64,000 nt of DNA from Bacillota bacterium (GCA_023426125.1 JAFABI010000103.1:124001-188000); one strand, 5' to 3'; numbered from the stretch's first letter, positions 36,675 through 46,896 are shown. Notes: a model not told the origin generated them from the letters alone. A program made the numbers and translations.

Positions 36675-38645
36675 TTACTTCAATCCGGGACTGACATCTT
36701 CAGCATATGCCCGCAATATTTCACCAACACTCCACGCCTGAGCGAAGCATCCTCTTGGCGTCAGGGGTTCGTCTCCGTCGAAAATCTCCGATATGCTTCC
36801 GATGCAGGCATCCTTGAGATGATCTTCAAAAGGCGCGATGAAAGCTCTTACTATTTTACCATATTTCCCTTCCGTCCCATATACCCTTCTGAACGCAGTG
36901 ATAAAATGCCCCAGCGGCCAGGCCCAGACTGTCCCCTGATGATAGGCGCCATCCCTCATGGACGGATCGCCTGCGTAGATGCCCTTATAGTTTTCCGAGC
37001 CGGGCGAGAGCGTCCTTAAACCGTAGGAGGTATATAGCTCTCTCCAGACCTTTCCTACCACCGCCCTGGCTTTTTTACCTTCAAGCACCGGATAGGACAG
37101 GCTTACGGCAATGATTTGATTGGGTCTTACGCTATCGTCCTTAAAATCGCCGGTCAGAGTATCGTACAGGCATTTCCCGGCTTCATTCCAGAAGCTTTTC
37201 TCAAAAGCGGCTTTCACTAAAGCGGCGGTGCTTTCATACAAAGAACCGTCATCGCCGAAGGCCGGAGCAAGCACCGACATTATTTTCAGCGCGTTATACC
37301 ATAGGGCATTGATTTCCACTGCCTTACCGTGCCGGGGAGTAACCACCCGGGAGCCGACCTTGGCATCCATCCATGTGAGCTGGGTCTCCCGGTCTCCCGC
37401 AGTAATAAGGCTGTCGGTATCCATGCCGATTTTATAGCATGTCCCTTTCATAAAGGACCGGACGATTTGTTTCATTGATTCATACAAATTAACTTTAACA
37501 AATTGAGGGTTATCCGCATATTTCAGGTATTTATGAATGGCCTCAAAATACCATAAAGCCGCGTCGACGCTGTTGTAGCCGGGCTCCTGGCCTTCGTCGG
37601 GGAATACGTTGGGGACAAGGCCGTCTCTGACATATTTCGAAAATGTGTACAAGATCTGCTCAGCGTCCTCAAACCGGCGCGTGACCAGCGTCAGACCGCA
37701 AAGCGCGATCATGGAGTCCCTTCCCCAGTCGGTAAACCATGGATATCCGGCAATAATCGTCTTTGCGCCGGTGGATTTCCTGTATACGATGAAATTATCC
37801 GCCGAGGCTGCCAGTGAGGCTGCAAATTCATCCTTGTATCCCGCCCGCTCCTTCAATGCAGCAAGCCTTGCCCTTTCTTTTTCTATTAATGCGGGCACAC
37901 CGGTAATTTCACGTTCTCTCTCGATGGTCGCCGTAAAGGAAATACTTTTCTCCTCACCGCTTTCCACATAAATGTCAAACCACCCCGGTATGTAATGGTC
38001 CTCCTTGCAGTCAAGTCCGCGTTCCTGTTCCACAGGATAGTACATGCCTTCAAACCATCCGTCTTCCACAGGCCGGTAGGTCCCGCCCTGGCATGACAGA
38101 TTTATGTCAATATCAAGACCATAGGGTTTGATATTGGTCCCGTCGATTTTGGGCAATTGTTTGAAGCTCATATAATGCCGGTGGGATATATGATGGTAGT
38201 CCCTGAAATTCACAAGGGGAGTCAGTCTCAGCTTCAATCCGCCCTCGCCGTTAATGACATGGTAATGAAGGATCACCGTATTCTCCCCATAGACCATGCT
38301 TACGGTTTTTTCAATCATCACATCGCCTATGGTATAAACAAATACGGGCAGCCCATCGAATACGGCTCTTTGCAAATGATGGAAGCCCTTCATTTCAAAA
38401 TCACCGGTTGAAAAGGAATGCAGGCTGCAGATTCTCCCCTGGATTTCCACTGCTTCATGGATATTGGAAAGGATGAGATGCCGCTGGACAGGAGGCTTGA
38501 GGGATGCCGTCAAAAGACCGTGATAACGCCTGGTATTGGCGCCGATGACCGTTGAAGCCGAAAAGCCTCCAATTCCGTTTGTCAAAAGCCACTCTTTTTT
38601 AATGCCCTGCTCATAAGTCCGCCAGTCTGACTTTCCAAACTCCAT
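36675..38645 (-). CDS. Glycogen debranching enzyme (amylo-alpha-1,6-glucosidase, GH133-type)
   Basis: A 656-residue protein with an N-terminal GDE beta domain (NGIGGFSASTVIGANTRRYHGLL) and a C-terminal (alpha/alpha)6 barrel. Probable catalytic residues lie in GYPWFTDWGRDSMIAL, TWMDAKVGSRVVTPRHGKAVE and GSISEIFDGDEP. It cleaves alpha-1,6 branches in glycogen. It sits between yvcK and whiA, an insertion into that conserved order, perhaps reflecting the carbon-metabolism role of YvcK and HprK. The ATG is preceded by a weak GGAGG-like AGCGGAGGTATAG. Confidence 0.93.
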   Translation of the reverse strand: MEFGKSDWRTYEQGIKKEWLLTNGIGGFSASTVIGANTRRYHGLLTASLKPPVQRHLILSNIHEAVEIQGRICSLHSFSTGDFEMKGFHHLQRAVFDGLPVFVYTIGDVMIEKTVSMVYGENTVILHYHVINGEGGLKLRLTPLVNFRDYHHISHRHYMSFKQLPKIDGTNIKPYGLDIDINLSCQGGTYRPVEDGWFEGMYYPVEQERGLDCKEDHYIPGWFDIYVESGEEKSISFTATIEREREITGVPALIEKERARLAALKERAGYKDEFAASLAASADNFIVYRKSTGAKTIIAGYPWFTDWGRDSMIALCGLTLVTRRFEDAEQILYTFSKYVRDGLVPNVFPDEGQEPGYNSVDAALWYFEAIHKYLKYADNPQFVKVNLYESMKQIVRSFMKGTCYKIGMDTDSLITAGDRETQLTWMDAKVGSRVVTPRHGKAVEINALWYNALKIMSVLAPAFGDDGSLYESTAALVKAAFEKSFWNEAGKCLYDTLTGDFKDDSVRPNQIIAVSLSYPVLEGKKARAVVGKVWRELYTSYGLRTLSPGSENYKGIYAGDPSMRDGAYHQGTVWAWPLGHFITAFRRVYGTEGKYGKIVRAFIAPFEDHLKDACIGSISEIFDGDEPLTPRGCFAQAWSVGEILRAYAEDVSPGLK

Positions 38646-38686
38646 CTATACCTCCGCTGTGCAAAAGCGCAAATGAGTGAATCCAT

Positions 38687-38711
38687 GCGGACGCGCAATG
38701 CGCGCCCCTAC
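38687..38711. repeat. Half copy of the GTAGGGGCG repeat
   Basis: GCGGACGCGCAATGCGCGCC followed by CCTAC is the right half of the family seen in full at 40740, 46897 and 47061. Confidence 0.75.
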
Positions 38712-38746
38712 GATGGCGTACGCTTTCCGAATGCGCCCGTCCGTTA

Positions 38747-39817
38747 TCATGGCTTGCCCAATCTATCTTTTACATTATAATAATCGATTATTCGAGCCCT
38801 GTCTTCCGAAAGGATCTTGTCAACCACCAGATCGATGACGGTCCCGGCAAGCTTATCCGGTTCATGGCGGATATAACCGTTTTTTATATTGACAAAATCC
38901 CGTTCCAGAAGTTTTATGCCCGCCTCGTTCACCACATCCCTGTCAATTCTCACCTGTTCCGCCCCGTCCTCAAGGTACCTTTCCTTTAAATCCTCCGGTA
39001 TGGCGGCTTTGTTAATGATGCAATAATCAACGATCCCCTTGCAGGAATGCTCCTCCATTGCCCTGATATGGTCAAAGACGGAATATCCCCCGGTTTCTCC
39101 CGGCTGGGTCATAACATTGCATATATACAGCTTTACGGCAGTGGAATTCTTAATGGCATCGCAAATCCCATTGACAAGAAGGTTGGGTATGATACTGGTG
39201 TACAGGCTTCCCGGCCCCAAAATCACCGCATCCGCCTCTGAAATTGCATCGATAACCTCGTTCAGCGGTGTGACTGTCTGCGGTTCCAGATATACCCTCT
39301 CGATTCTCACCGAGTGATCGGTATTATGCTTCCCGATCTGTGATTCCCCGCAGATGGTGCAGCCATCCTCCAGTACGGCGCAAAGCTTCACATCATCCAG
39401 CGTCACAGGCAGCACCCGGCCTGTGACGGCAAGGACATCACTCATTCTCCGGACGGCTTCCTCAAAGCCGGAGGAAATTCCATCCATGGCGGCAAGGAAC
39501 AAATTCCCGAAATTCTGGCCTTTCAGCCTTCCTTCCTTAAACCTGTATTGGAGCAGCTGCTCCAGGATAGGCTCGGTATTTGCAAGGGCTAAAATGCAGT
39601 TCCTTATATCGCCCGGAGGCAGCATGCCCAGATCCTGCCTCAAAATGCCCGAGCCGCCGCCGTCATCCGCGACGGTGACAACTGCGGTGATATTGGAAGT
39701 ATACTTCTTTAAGCCCCTCAGCATCGTAGACAAACCGGTGCCTCCACCAAGGGCTACAAGCTTCGGGCCGTTCATCAGGATACTTTTGCCGAAAAGCTGG
39801 TCGTTTAATTGCTTCAT
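38747..39817 (-). CDS. yvcK: YvcK/CofD-like gluconeogenesis factor
   Basis: A 356-residue UDP-sugar-binding protein required for growth on gluconeogenic carbon and for proper PBP1 localisation in Bacillus. Motifs are LVALGGGTGLSTMLRGLK, VADDGGGSGILRQDLGMLPPGD and ILGPGSLYTSIIPNLLV. AGGAG precedes the ATG, which follows the rapZ stop directly. Confidence 0.95.
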   Translation of the reverse strand: MKQLNDQLFGKSILMNGPKLVALGGGTGLSTMLRGLKKYTSNITAVVTVADDGGGSGILRQDLGMLPPGDIRNCILALANTEPILEQLLQYRFKEGRLKGQNFGNLFLAAMDGISSGFEEAVRRMSDVLAVTGRVLPVTLDDVKLCAVLEDGCTICGESQIGKHNTDHSVRIERVYLEPQTVTPLNEVIDAISEADAVILGPGSLYTSIIPNLLVNGICDAIKNSTAVKLYICNVMTQPGETGGYSVFDHIRAMEEHSCKGIVDYCIINKAAIPEDLKERYLEDGAEQVRIDRDVVNEAGIKLLERDFVNIKNGYIRHEPDKLAGTVIDLVVDKILSEDRARIIDYYNVKDRLGKP

Positions 39818-40690
39818 TTACCGTAAACTCCTGCCATCTTTTTCTATATCCCTATGTTCTACCACGACTCTGTGGTTTTTGTCCTGCAATATTTTATAGA
39901 CGGCATCGGCAATAGCCACGGACCTGTGCCGTCCCCCGGTACAGCCGATACCTATCACCAACTGCGATTTACCTTCCTTGATATAATTGGGGATAAGGAA
40001 ATCCAGCATATCCGCCAGTTTCGTTAAAAAATCCTGCGTTTCCTTCATCTCCAGGACATAATTTCTGACGGCGTCATTCTTTCCGGAAAGGCGCTTCATG
40101 GATTCGATATAAAACGGGTTGGGTATGAACCTTACGTCAAAAACAAGGTCGCATTCGATGGGTATGCTGTATTTAAAGCCGAAGGAAATCAAATTGATAA
40201 TGAGCCCCGTATATTTTTTGTTTTCGCCGATGATATTGGTTATTTCCTCTTTTAATTGCCTGGGAGTCAGGTTGGAGGTGTCAATCACATAGTCGGCCTT
40301 ATCCTTTATTTTTTGCAGGACCCTCCGTTCTTCAATGATGCCCCTCATCAGCCTTCCTTCCTGGGCTAAAGGGTGGGCTCTCCTGGTTTCCTTGTAACGC
40401 TTGATCACGACCCTGTCGGAGGCTTCCATAAAAAGAATCTCATAGGTATGGCCTGCCTGCTTCAGTTCCTCCAGTCCCGGAAAAAAATCATTCAGCAGCT
40501 CTCCCCCGCGTATGTCGATGACGAAAGCGATTTTGTCCATTTTACCGTAGCTCTGCCGGAAGATTTCAGAGATCTTCGGCATAAGCAGCGGCGGAAGATT
40601 ATCGATGCAGAAAAAACCGGCATCCTCCAGATATTTTGCAACCATGCTTTTCCCGGCTCCGGAAATACCGGTGATAATAATAAATCTCAT
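39818..40690 (-). CDS. rapZ: RapZ/YvcJ nucleotide-binding protein
   Basis: A 290-residue P-loop protein with Walker A GISGAGKSM, the mid-region MEASDRVVIKRYKETRRAHPL and the C-terminal GIGCTGGRHRSVAIA. In enterics RapZ controls glucosamine-6-phosphate synthase through small RNAs; the Firmicute role is less clear. GGAGG precedes the ATG. It is co-transcribed with yvcK (stop and start adjacent). Confidence 0.95.
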   Translation of the reverse strand: MRFIIITGISGAGKSMVAKYLEDAGFFCIDNLPPLLMPKISEIFRQSYGKMDKIAFVIDIRGGELLNDFFPGLEELKQAGHTYEILFMEASDRVVIKRYKETRRAHPLAQEGRLMRGIIEERRVLQKIKDKADYVIDTSNLTPRQLKEEITNIIGENKKYTGLIINLISFGFKYSIPIECDLVFDVRFIPNPFYIESMKRLSGKNDAVRNYVLEMKETQDFLTKLADMLDFLIPNYIKEGKSQLVIGIGCTGGRHRSVAIADAVYKILQDKNHRVVVEHRDIEKDGRSLR

Positions 40691-40739
40691 CTAAGCCTCC
40701 ATCCCTGCTGCAATGCAATAGTTACCAGACAGTGCTCAT

Positions 40740-40815
40740 GTAGGGGCGCGCACTGCGCGTCCGCAAATGTAATCCAAAGTCAAACAGCTCTCGGACGGCC
40801 AATGGCCGCCCCTAC
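40740..40815. repeat. GTAGGGGCG palindromic repeat, copy before murB end
   Basis: GTAGGGGCGCGCACTGCGCG and the complement-like GGCCAATGGCCGCCCCTAC flank a ~35-bp centre containing CAAATGTAATCC and GTCAAACAGC. It is inverted relative to the copies at 46897 and 47061. Confidence 0.85.
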
Positions 40816-40839
40816 AGTAAACAGCTCCGCCTTACAGAA

Positions 40840-41754
40840 TTATTCCTCACCGACGATTTTCACTTCGGTATGCAACTCTACGCCATACTTTTCTTTCACC
40901 GTTTTTTGTATATGCCTTATTAAACCGACTACATCGCCTGCGGTTGCATTACCGGTATTTACAATGAACCCGCAGTGCTTGCAGGACACCTCGGCGCCCC
41001 CGATCCGGAAGCCTCCCAGCCCGCATTCCTGCACCAGCTTTCCTGTAAAATACCCTTCTGGCCTTTTAAAGATGCTCCCTGCGCTGGGCAGCTCCAACGG
41101 CTGTTTTGTCCTCCGCTGCCTGTTGAAATCCTCCATCCTGGCCTTGATGTCCTCCGGATTGCCTTTTTTCAGCTTGATTCCCGAGGCAAGGGCAATCCCC
41201 CCGTCGCTTTGAATGTAGCTCGCCCTCTTGCCGAACCTGTGCATGTCTCCCTCCAAAAGGATTATGCCGCCATTTTTATCCAGGTATTCCGTCCGCAGGA
41301 CCACATCCGCCATCTCGCCGGTATAAGCTCCCGCATTCATTGCTACAGCACCCCCAAGGGTGCCCGGAATTCCTTCTGCAAATTCCAGGCCGGCAAGGCC
41401 GTTCTCCAGGGCTATTTGGGAAAGCCGGCCAAGGAGAACGCCTGCATCCGCCTTGATGGTTTCACCTTCAACCCGGTAATTGCTTAAGTTGTCAAATATT
41501 TTTATTACGATACCCCGGATGCCTTTATCACTTACAATAAGGTTTGTACCGTTGCCGAAAATAAATACGGGAACGTTAAGCGTAAGGCATTCCCGGTAAA
41601 CCTCCACAAGACTTTCCCTGCTTTCAGGAGTTACAAATACATCCGCCGGTCCCCCGATTTTAAACGAGGTATGCCTTCTCATTTCTTCATCGGCCTTTAC
41701 GCTGCCGCTGCCTGCAATTCCCGAAAGCAGCCGTATGATATCTTCTTTGTCCAA
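40840..41754 (-). CDS. murB: UDP-N-acetylenolpyruvoylglucosamine reductase
   Basis: A 304-residue FAD enzyme for peptidoglycan precursor synthesis. FAD-binding motifs are [29 protein letters not shown] and [21 protein letters not shown]. The catalytic serine and glutamate lie in [24 protein letters not shown] and [11 protein letters not shown]. The start codon is TTG, 7 nt after GGGAGG; the ATG between them is followed at once by a stop codon. Confidence 0.95.
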   Translation of the reverse strand: MDKEDIIRLLSGIAGSGSVKADEEMRRHTSFKIGGPADVFVTPESRESLVEVYRECLTLNVPVFIFGNGTNLIVSDKGIRGIVIKIFDNLSNYRVEGETIKADAGVLLGRLSQIALENGLAGLEFAEGIPGTLGGAVAMNAGAYTGEMADVVLRTEYLDKNGGIILLEGDMHRFGKRASYIQSDGGIALASGIKLKKGNPEDIKARMEDFNRQRRTKQPLELPSAGSIFKRPEGYFTGKLVQECGLGGFRIGGAEVSCKHCGFIVNTGNATAGDVVGLIRHIQKTVKEKYGVELHTEVKIVGEE

Positions 41755-41797
41755 CTACATGCCTCCCGCACCCAACTTCTTTTATCATCATATCATA

Positions 41798-41852
41798 AGG
41801 GGACATTCCCTCCTTATATCCCGTGACCCGTGACTCAGCGGGTGTGTCCCCT
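41798..41852. repeat. GGGGACA palindromic repeat after the PHP gene
   Basis: AGGGGACATTCC and GGTGTGTCCCCT are the arms, with CGTGACCCGTGACTC at the centre. Same ends as the spoVA array. Confidence 0.8.
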
Positions 41853-41868
41853 ATCATTATATCATGAT

Positions 41869-42600
41869 TTACTTTCCCATAGACCTTATCCTGGCTTTTC
41901 TTTCTTCCAGGTACTCTTCAAACCTGCCTGCCGAGGAGCACAGCACCAGGCCGCCTGGCACGCCGGCTTCCTCCAAAAGCGCTTCCACCCTGTCCAGCTT
42001 CCCTACGTCAAAGCTGATATGGGCATCGCTGCCGCAAACGATTCTTGCGCCGTATTGCCCGCACTTTCTGGCGAATTCCAGACAGTTCCTGTCGCTCCCA
42101 TGCCTTACCACAAAGGAATGATTATTGATCTCAATCAATTTGCCATGCTTTACCGCCGCTTTCACCACGCGGTCGATGTCCACCTGAAAGACGGGGTTGC
42201 CGGGGTGGGCGACGGCATCGACATACGGGTTGGCCAATACGGCTTCCATTGCAGCGGTATGTTCTTCCACCGTTCCCGGTTTGATGACAATGTCATGAAA
42301 GCTGGCCATGACAAAATCAAGTTTTTTAAGAAGCTCATCGGGTATGTCGCAATTCCCGGAATAGTCAATTATATTGGCTTCCGCCCCTTTAATCACCCTC
42401 ACGCCATACATGCTTTTGGGAATAACCTTCAGATTCCAGAAATGCAGAAGGGTAGGAGCTCCTTCCAGCGCAGGCCCGTGGTCTGTGACCGCAAACATCT
42501 CGATCCCGTTGTCCGCCGCCCCCCGGGCCAGTTCCTGCACAGTGCTGTATGCATGTCCGCTGGATAATGTGTGTGTATGTGTGTCCACCGGTAGTCTCAT
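41869..42600 (-). CDS. PHP-domain phosphoesterase, YcdX-like
   Basis: A 243-residue metal-dependent phosphatase of the PHP superfamily. Ligand motifs are DTHTHTLSSGHAYS, VTDHGPALEG, GAEANI, VMASFHD, VDAVAHPGNP and CGSDAHISFD. The natural substrate is unknown, though YcdX-type enzymes hydrolyse phosphate esters. I chose the ATG at 42600, 10 nt from AAAGGAA; a TTG three codons earlier is possible. It lies between hprK and murB. Confidence 0.88.
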   Translation of the reverse strand: MRLPVDTHTHTLSSGHAYSTVQELARGAADNGIEMFAVTDHGPALEGAPTLLHFWNLKVIPKSMYGVRVIKGAEANIIDYSGNCDIPDELLKKLDFVMASFHDIVIKPGTVEEHTAAMEAVLANPYVDAVAHPGNPVFQVDIDRVVKAAVKHGKLIEINNHSFVVRHGSDRNCLEFARKCGQYGARIVCGSDAHISFDVGKLDRVEALLEEAGVPGGLVLCSSAGRFEEYLEERKARIRSMGK

Positions 42601-42642
42601 TCTACGCAAATTCCTTTCGCAATACTCAAGCTGCTTTGCCTG

Positions 42643-43566
42643 CTAACCTTTATTTATCTCGTTCATCACTCTCTCGTTCAATACCCTGGCGGCATTGTAG
42701 CCCATCTTTTTCTGCCTGTTGTTCATCGCAGCCACCTCTACAATTATCGCCAGATTTCTTCCGGGTCTTACAGGAATATTCAAGGACGGGACTTTTATTC
42801 CCAGAATATCGGTAAATTCATCCACCAGGCCCAGCCGGTCGTAATTTTTCTTTTGATCCCAAAGCTCCAGCATGATGACCAGGTTTATGTTTTCCTGCAC
42901 CTTTACCGAACCCATTCCATAGAGATTTTTGACATCCAGGATGCCGATCCCCCTGATTTCGATGAAATGCCGTATAATGTCGGGCGCATTGCCCAAAAGG
43001 GTTTGGTCCGATACCTTCCTGACCTCCACAACATCGTCCGCAATAAGCCGGTGTCCTCTTTTGACCAATTCCAGCGCCGTTTCGCTTTTACCGACTCCGC
43101 TTTCGCCCAGGATGAGCACCCCTTCTCCGTATACTTCAACAAACACACCGTGCTTGGTGATCCTGGGAGCCAATTGCACGTTCAGATACTTTATGAGCCC
43201 GCCCATAAACCTGGAGGTGATATCTTCCGTACGCAATATGGGAATGCCGTATTTCTTTGAAACGGCCACCATTTCGTTAAAATACTCCAGACCCCTGGCA
43301 ATGACCAGACAGGGAAAGCCGGTCCTGAAAAAATCATCCAGCTTCCTGTATCTCTCTTCCGGCATCAGGCTGGCCAGATACGTTGTTTCCACCTTGCCCA
43401 CGATCTGGATCCTGTCCGAGCCGAAAAACTCCAGGTAGCCTGTCAGCTGCAGGCCCGGGCGGTTAACGTCGGAAGTGGTTATTTCTATATCTTCAAGCGC
43501 TTTGGAGACACAAAGCTCCTCAAGCTGGAATTCATTCGCTATTTCTCGCAGTGTAACGGTAAACAT
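42643..43566 (-). CDS. hprK: HPr kinase/phosphorylase
   Basis: A 307-residue bifunctional enzyme that phosphorylates or dephosphorylates HPr on Ser46 and so controls catabolite repression. The Walker A motif is GESGVGKSETALELVKRGHRLIADD and the HprK signature is EIRGIGILDVKNLYG. GGAGG precedes the ATG. It is the first gene of the block ending in ptsH, its own substrate. Confidence 0.95.
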   Translation of the reverse strand: MFTVTLREIANEFQLEELCVSKALEDIEITTSDVNRPGLQLTGYLEFFGSDRIQIVGKVETTYLASLMPEERYRKLDDFFRTGFPCLVIARGLEYFNEMVAVSKKYGIPILRTEDITSRFMGGLIKYLNVQLAPRITKHGVFVEVYGEGVLILGESGVGKSETALELVKRGHRLIADDVVEVRKVSDQTLLGNAPDIIRHFIEIRGIGILDVKNLYGMGSVKVQENINLVIMLELWDQKKNYDRLGLVDEFTDILGIKVPSLNIPVRPGRNLAIIVEVAAMNNRQKKMGYNAARVLNERVMNEINKG

Positions 43567-43900
43567 ACTGCCTCCTTATGGGAATTGACACGGGTCTCCA
43601 CGAAAACCCCATCGTGCCACTTATTATTATATACCAATAAAAATACGTTTTCTACTTTTTTATATAAACATACGCAAGCCGGAGACGCTTCACCTTGTTA
43701 TCCGTTGCCAATCCTGCTACTCTCAACCCGTTGATTCCCCGGATATTTTTCTGGCGCCCCCCTGGATCAAATCACAAAGAATTTCTGCAACAAAAAAGCA
43801 AGTCAAGGACTGTCCCTGCCTTGCGCATTTACAATAGCGCATTCTCAATGCTGCCTATGACAAAAGTCAGGAGGTAGCTCCCGCCTGCTGCCTGTTTGCA
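43567..43900. other. Intergenic region without a gene
   Basis: The stretch between the hppA terminator and hprK holds no convincing frame or repeat. An AT-rich tract near 43625-43680 is probably the hprK promoter, but I cannot fix the boxes. Confidence 0.4.
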
Positions 43901-43936
43901 TAAAAAAGCTGCCGGTAAGTATTCCTCACCGGCAGC
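43901..43936 (-). terminator. Terminator after hppA
   Basis: GCTGCCGGT and ACCGGCAGC form a 9-bp stem followed by TTTTTTA on the minus strand. Confidence 0.88.
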
Positions 43937-43982
43937 CTGACTTTCCTATAAAATTTCAAAGGTTTTACGATTTCATCCAGCA

Positions 43983-46457
43983 CTACTTTGTGTCTTTGAT
44001 CCTCATCCTGTAGAAGGAACGCCATACAAATATGAGTGCAACCACAAGGAATGCAACGCCGACATAAGGTGCCGCATCTCTAAAACCTTCCGAGATTGCA
44101 ATTTCCATTGCCAGCAATCCAAAGAGGGTGGTGAATTTGATGATGGGATTCAGCGCAACAGAGGATGTATCCTTGAAGGGATCGCCTACCGTATCTCCGA
44201 CAACAGTTGCAGCATGGAGCTCAGTCCCCTTCGCTTTCAGATCAACCTCAACCACTTTCTTCGCATTATCCCAGCATCCGCCGGCATTGGCCATAAAGAT
44301 CGCCTGGAACAGTCCAAACACGGCAATGGCGATGAGGTAGCTAACAAACAGTGCAACCGCATTGTTTCCGCCGATTCCTGACGGCGAGGACAGGCATGCA
44401 AACGCCAGCGCAAAGAAGAAGACAGCGATAAAGATATTGAACATACCTTTTTGCGCATATTGCGTACAAATCTTTACAACCTCGGTTGAGGATTTCGCAT
44501 CCGCTTTTTTCGGCGCGTTGGGATCCAGATTGATGTTTCTCCTGATAAACTCAACTGCGCGGAAGGCTCCTACGGTAACCGCCTGTGTGGAAGCACCGGT
44601 AAACCAGTAAACAACAGCGCCGCCAAGCAGGAACCCGAGGATCGTATACGGGTTCAGGAGGTTCAGCAGAGACTCCGGCGCAACGCCCAGGGTCTTTTGT
44701 ATCATCAGGATCAGGGAGAAAATCATTGTGGTGGCTCCCACAACCGCCGTACCGATAAGTACCGGCTTTGCAGTGGCCTTAAAGGTATTCCCCGCCCCAT
44801 CGTTTGCTTCCAGGTAGTACTTGGATTTTTCAAAGTCGGGTTTGAATCCGAAGTCTTTTTCAATTTCACCGGCTACATTGGGTATTTCTTCAATCAAAGA
44901 CAGTTCATAAACAGACTGGGCATTGTCCGTTACCGGCCCGTAGCTGTCAACCGCAATGGTTACAGGGCCCATCCCCAACAAACCGAAGGCAACAAGACCG
45001 AAGGCGAAGATGGAAGGATATACCATGAAGTCACCCAGTCCCATTGTGCTGAGGACATATGCAACAAACATCAATACAAAGAATACGAGGCCCTTCCAGA
45101 ATGCGCTGAAATTACCCGCAACTAAGCCGGAGAGTATCGTAAGGGAGGCGCCGCCTTCCTTGCCCGCATTTACAACTTCATTTACATGGGCTGACTTCGG
45201 TGAGGTGAAAATCTTTGTAAATTCGGGAATCACTGCTCCGCCGATGGTACCGCAGCTTATAATAATTGAAAGGATCCACCACATGTTTGTATTTCCGTTA
45301 ATGTCAGGAATCAATATGTAGCTGGCACAGAAGGTTACGATAATTGAAAGGATGGAAGTGATCCATACCAGGCTTGTCAGGGGTTTTTCAAAATCAAGGT
45401 CATCCGTATTGCCATACCTGGCTTTGCTGATTGCATTGTTGATCCAGTAAGCAACAATCGAAGTACAGATCATCAATATACGCATTGCAAATATCCATAC
45501 CAGAAGCTCAACCTGAAGCGGCGCACCGGTCACTGCAAGCAGTATGAAGGATATAAGGGCGACACCGGTCACTCCATAAGTTTCGAAGCCGTCTGCCGTA
45601 GGCCCTACGCTGTCTCCTGCATTGTCACCGGTACAGTCTGCGATAACACCAGGGTTGCGCGGATCATCCTCGCCGATTTTGAAAACAACCTTCATCAGGT
45701 CGGACCCTATGTCGGCTATTTTTGTGAAGATACCGCCGGCAATACGAAGGGCAGACGCACCGAGGGATTCACCGATAGCAAATCCGATAAAGCAAGCGCC
45801 TGCAAGGTCACCGGGCATCAATAAAAGTATGATCAGCATCATGGTAAGCTCGATACAAATCAGCATAACGCCGATGCTCATACCCGCAGTCAAAGGAATG
45901 TTGAGAAGCTTGAGAGGTTTCCTTTCAAGGGACGCAAAGGCCATCCTGCTGTTTGCGAGGGTGTTCATACGAATGCCGAATGCAGCAACCGCGTAAGATC
46001 CGAGGATACCGACAACCGTCCATAAGAGAATAAGAAGGACTCCTCCTATTCCAAAAAGCGCATTCCCTTCATGGTCTTTGGCAAGCAAACCGAAATAGCC
46101 TGCTACCGCCGCACCGATAAAAATGAAAAGAATCGCCAGAAACTTACCTTGCTGCCTAAGGTATGCCGAACAGGTTTTATAGATAACCTCCGATACCTCC
46201 AGCATTGATTTGTGGGCAGGTAATTTTTTCACCTTTAAGAACTGATACAAACCGAAAACAAGACCCAGAAGAGTTATTGCAAAACCGACATAAAGAAAGG
46301 TTTCGGATTTGATTTCCTCCGGGGTTTTCAGGTCTGCCTCACTGGCGAAAGCAGCTATCGGTGTGATCATGGCCGTTAACAATGCGACAATGAATGCGAC
46401 TGCTGCTTTTACCGTTTTTTTCGTCTTGCTCTGAGTTACAGTTGATTGTAGATTCAT
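43983..46457 (-). CDS. hppA: Membrane ion-pumping pyrophosphatase, divergent type
   Basis: An 824-residue, ~16-helix enzyme coupling PPi hydrolysis to H+ (or Na+) export. The substrate site carries EDDPRNPGVIADCTGDNAGD and SVGPTADGFETYGVT in place of the common [17 protein letters not shown]. This variant resembles the divergent sub-family of mPPases and not the classical ones. The K+-dependence position reads GNTFKAT, with lysine, which predicts K+-independence. A cleavable-looking N-terminal helix (residues ~17-39) precedes the core. GGAGG precedes the ATG. It could conserve energy from biosynthetic PPi and interacts in principle with the PPi-type features of pfkA. Confidence 0.93.
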   Translation of the reverse strand: MNLQSTVTQSKTKKTVKAAVAFIVALLTAMITPIAAFASEADLKTPEEIKSETFLYVGFAITLLGLVFGLYQFLKVKKLPAHKSMLEVSEVIYKTCSAYLRQQGKFLAILFIFIGAAVAGYFGLLAKDHEGNALFGIGGVLLILLWTVVGILGSYAVAAFGIRMNTLANSRMAFASLERKPLKLLNIPLTAGMSIGVMLICIELTMMLIILLLMPGDLAGACFIGFAIGESLGASALRIAGGIFTKIADIGSDLMKVVFKIGEDDPRNPGVIADCTGDNAGDSVGPTADGFETYGVTGVALISFILLAVTGAPLQVELLVWIFAMRILMICTSIVAYWINNAISKARYGNTDDLDFEKPLTSLVWITSILSIIVTFCASYILIPDINGNTNMWWILSIIISCGTIGGAVIPEFTKIFTSPKSAHVNEVVNAGKEGGASLTILSGLVAGNFSAFWKGLVFFVLMFVAYVLSTMGLGDFMVYPSIFAFGLVAFGLLGMGPVTIAVDSYGPVTDNAQSVYELSLIEEIPNVAGEIEKDFGFKPDFEKSKYYLEANDGAGNTFKATAKPVLIGTAVVGATTMIFSLILMIQKTLGVAPESLLNLLNPYTILGFLLGGAVVYWFTGASTQAVTVGAFRAVEFIRRNINLDPNAPKKADAKSSTEVVKICTQYAQKGMFNIFIAVFFFALAFACLSSPSGIGGNNAVALFVSYLIAIAVFGLFQAIFMANAGGCWDNAKKVVEVDLKAKGTELHAATVVGDTVGDPFKDTSSVALNPIIKFTTLFGLLAMEIAISEGFRDAAPYVGVAFLVVALIFVWRSFYRMRIKDTK

Positions 46458-46648
46458 TCGTCTACGTCCTCCTCACTTTGGAATATTGATAGATATGTAT
46501 TATAAGATCTTCCTAGCATTGGAAGAATCATAAAAAATTTATACCATGGTACATTATAATACTGGAAAGAACAATATTCAATATAATTTTAAATAAATTG
46601 GAAAGGAATAGAACAGCCCTGTACCTGACGGATACAAGGCTGTTTCAC

Positions 46649-46722
46649 TGGAGCGGGTGATGGGAATCGGACCCACGCAATCAGCTTGGAAGGCTGATGT
46701 TCTACCATTGAACTACACCCGC
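46649..46722 (-). tRNA. tRNA-Gly (anticodon TCC)
   Basis: A full cloverleaf. The acceptor pairs GCGGGTG/CACCCGC, the D arm reads TAGTTCAATGGTA, the anticodon loop is CTTCCAA, the T arm carries GGTCCGATTCC, and CCA is encoded. Confidence 0.93.
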
Positions 46723-46724
46723 AT

Positions 46725-46799
46725 TGGAGCGGGATACGAGATTCGGACTCGCGACTTTCACCTTGGCAAGGTGACACTCTACCACTGAGTTAATCCCGC
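46725..46799 (-). tRNA. tRNA-Gly (anticodon GCC)
   Basis: The acceptor pairs GCGGGAT/ATCCCGC, the anticodon loop is TTGCCAA, the T arm carries GAGTCCGAATCTC, and CCA is encoded. It lies 2 bp from the other glycine tRNA, so the two are processed from one transcript. Confidence 0.93.
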
Positions 46800-46896
46800 A
46801 GAGTTATACGCTTTAGTGCAAAAAATATTATAACCGCAACGTGACGGTTTGTCAAGGTAGTAATTTCCGCCAGGTAAATTTAATAAAGCATAAAAT

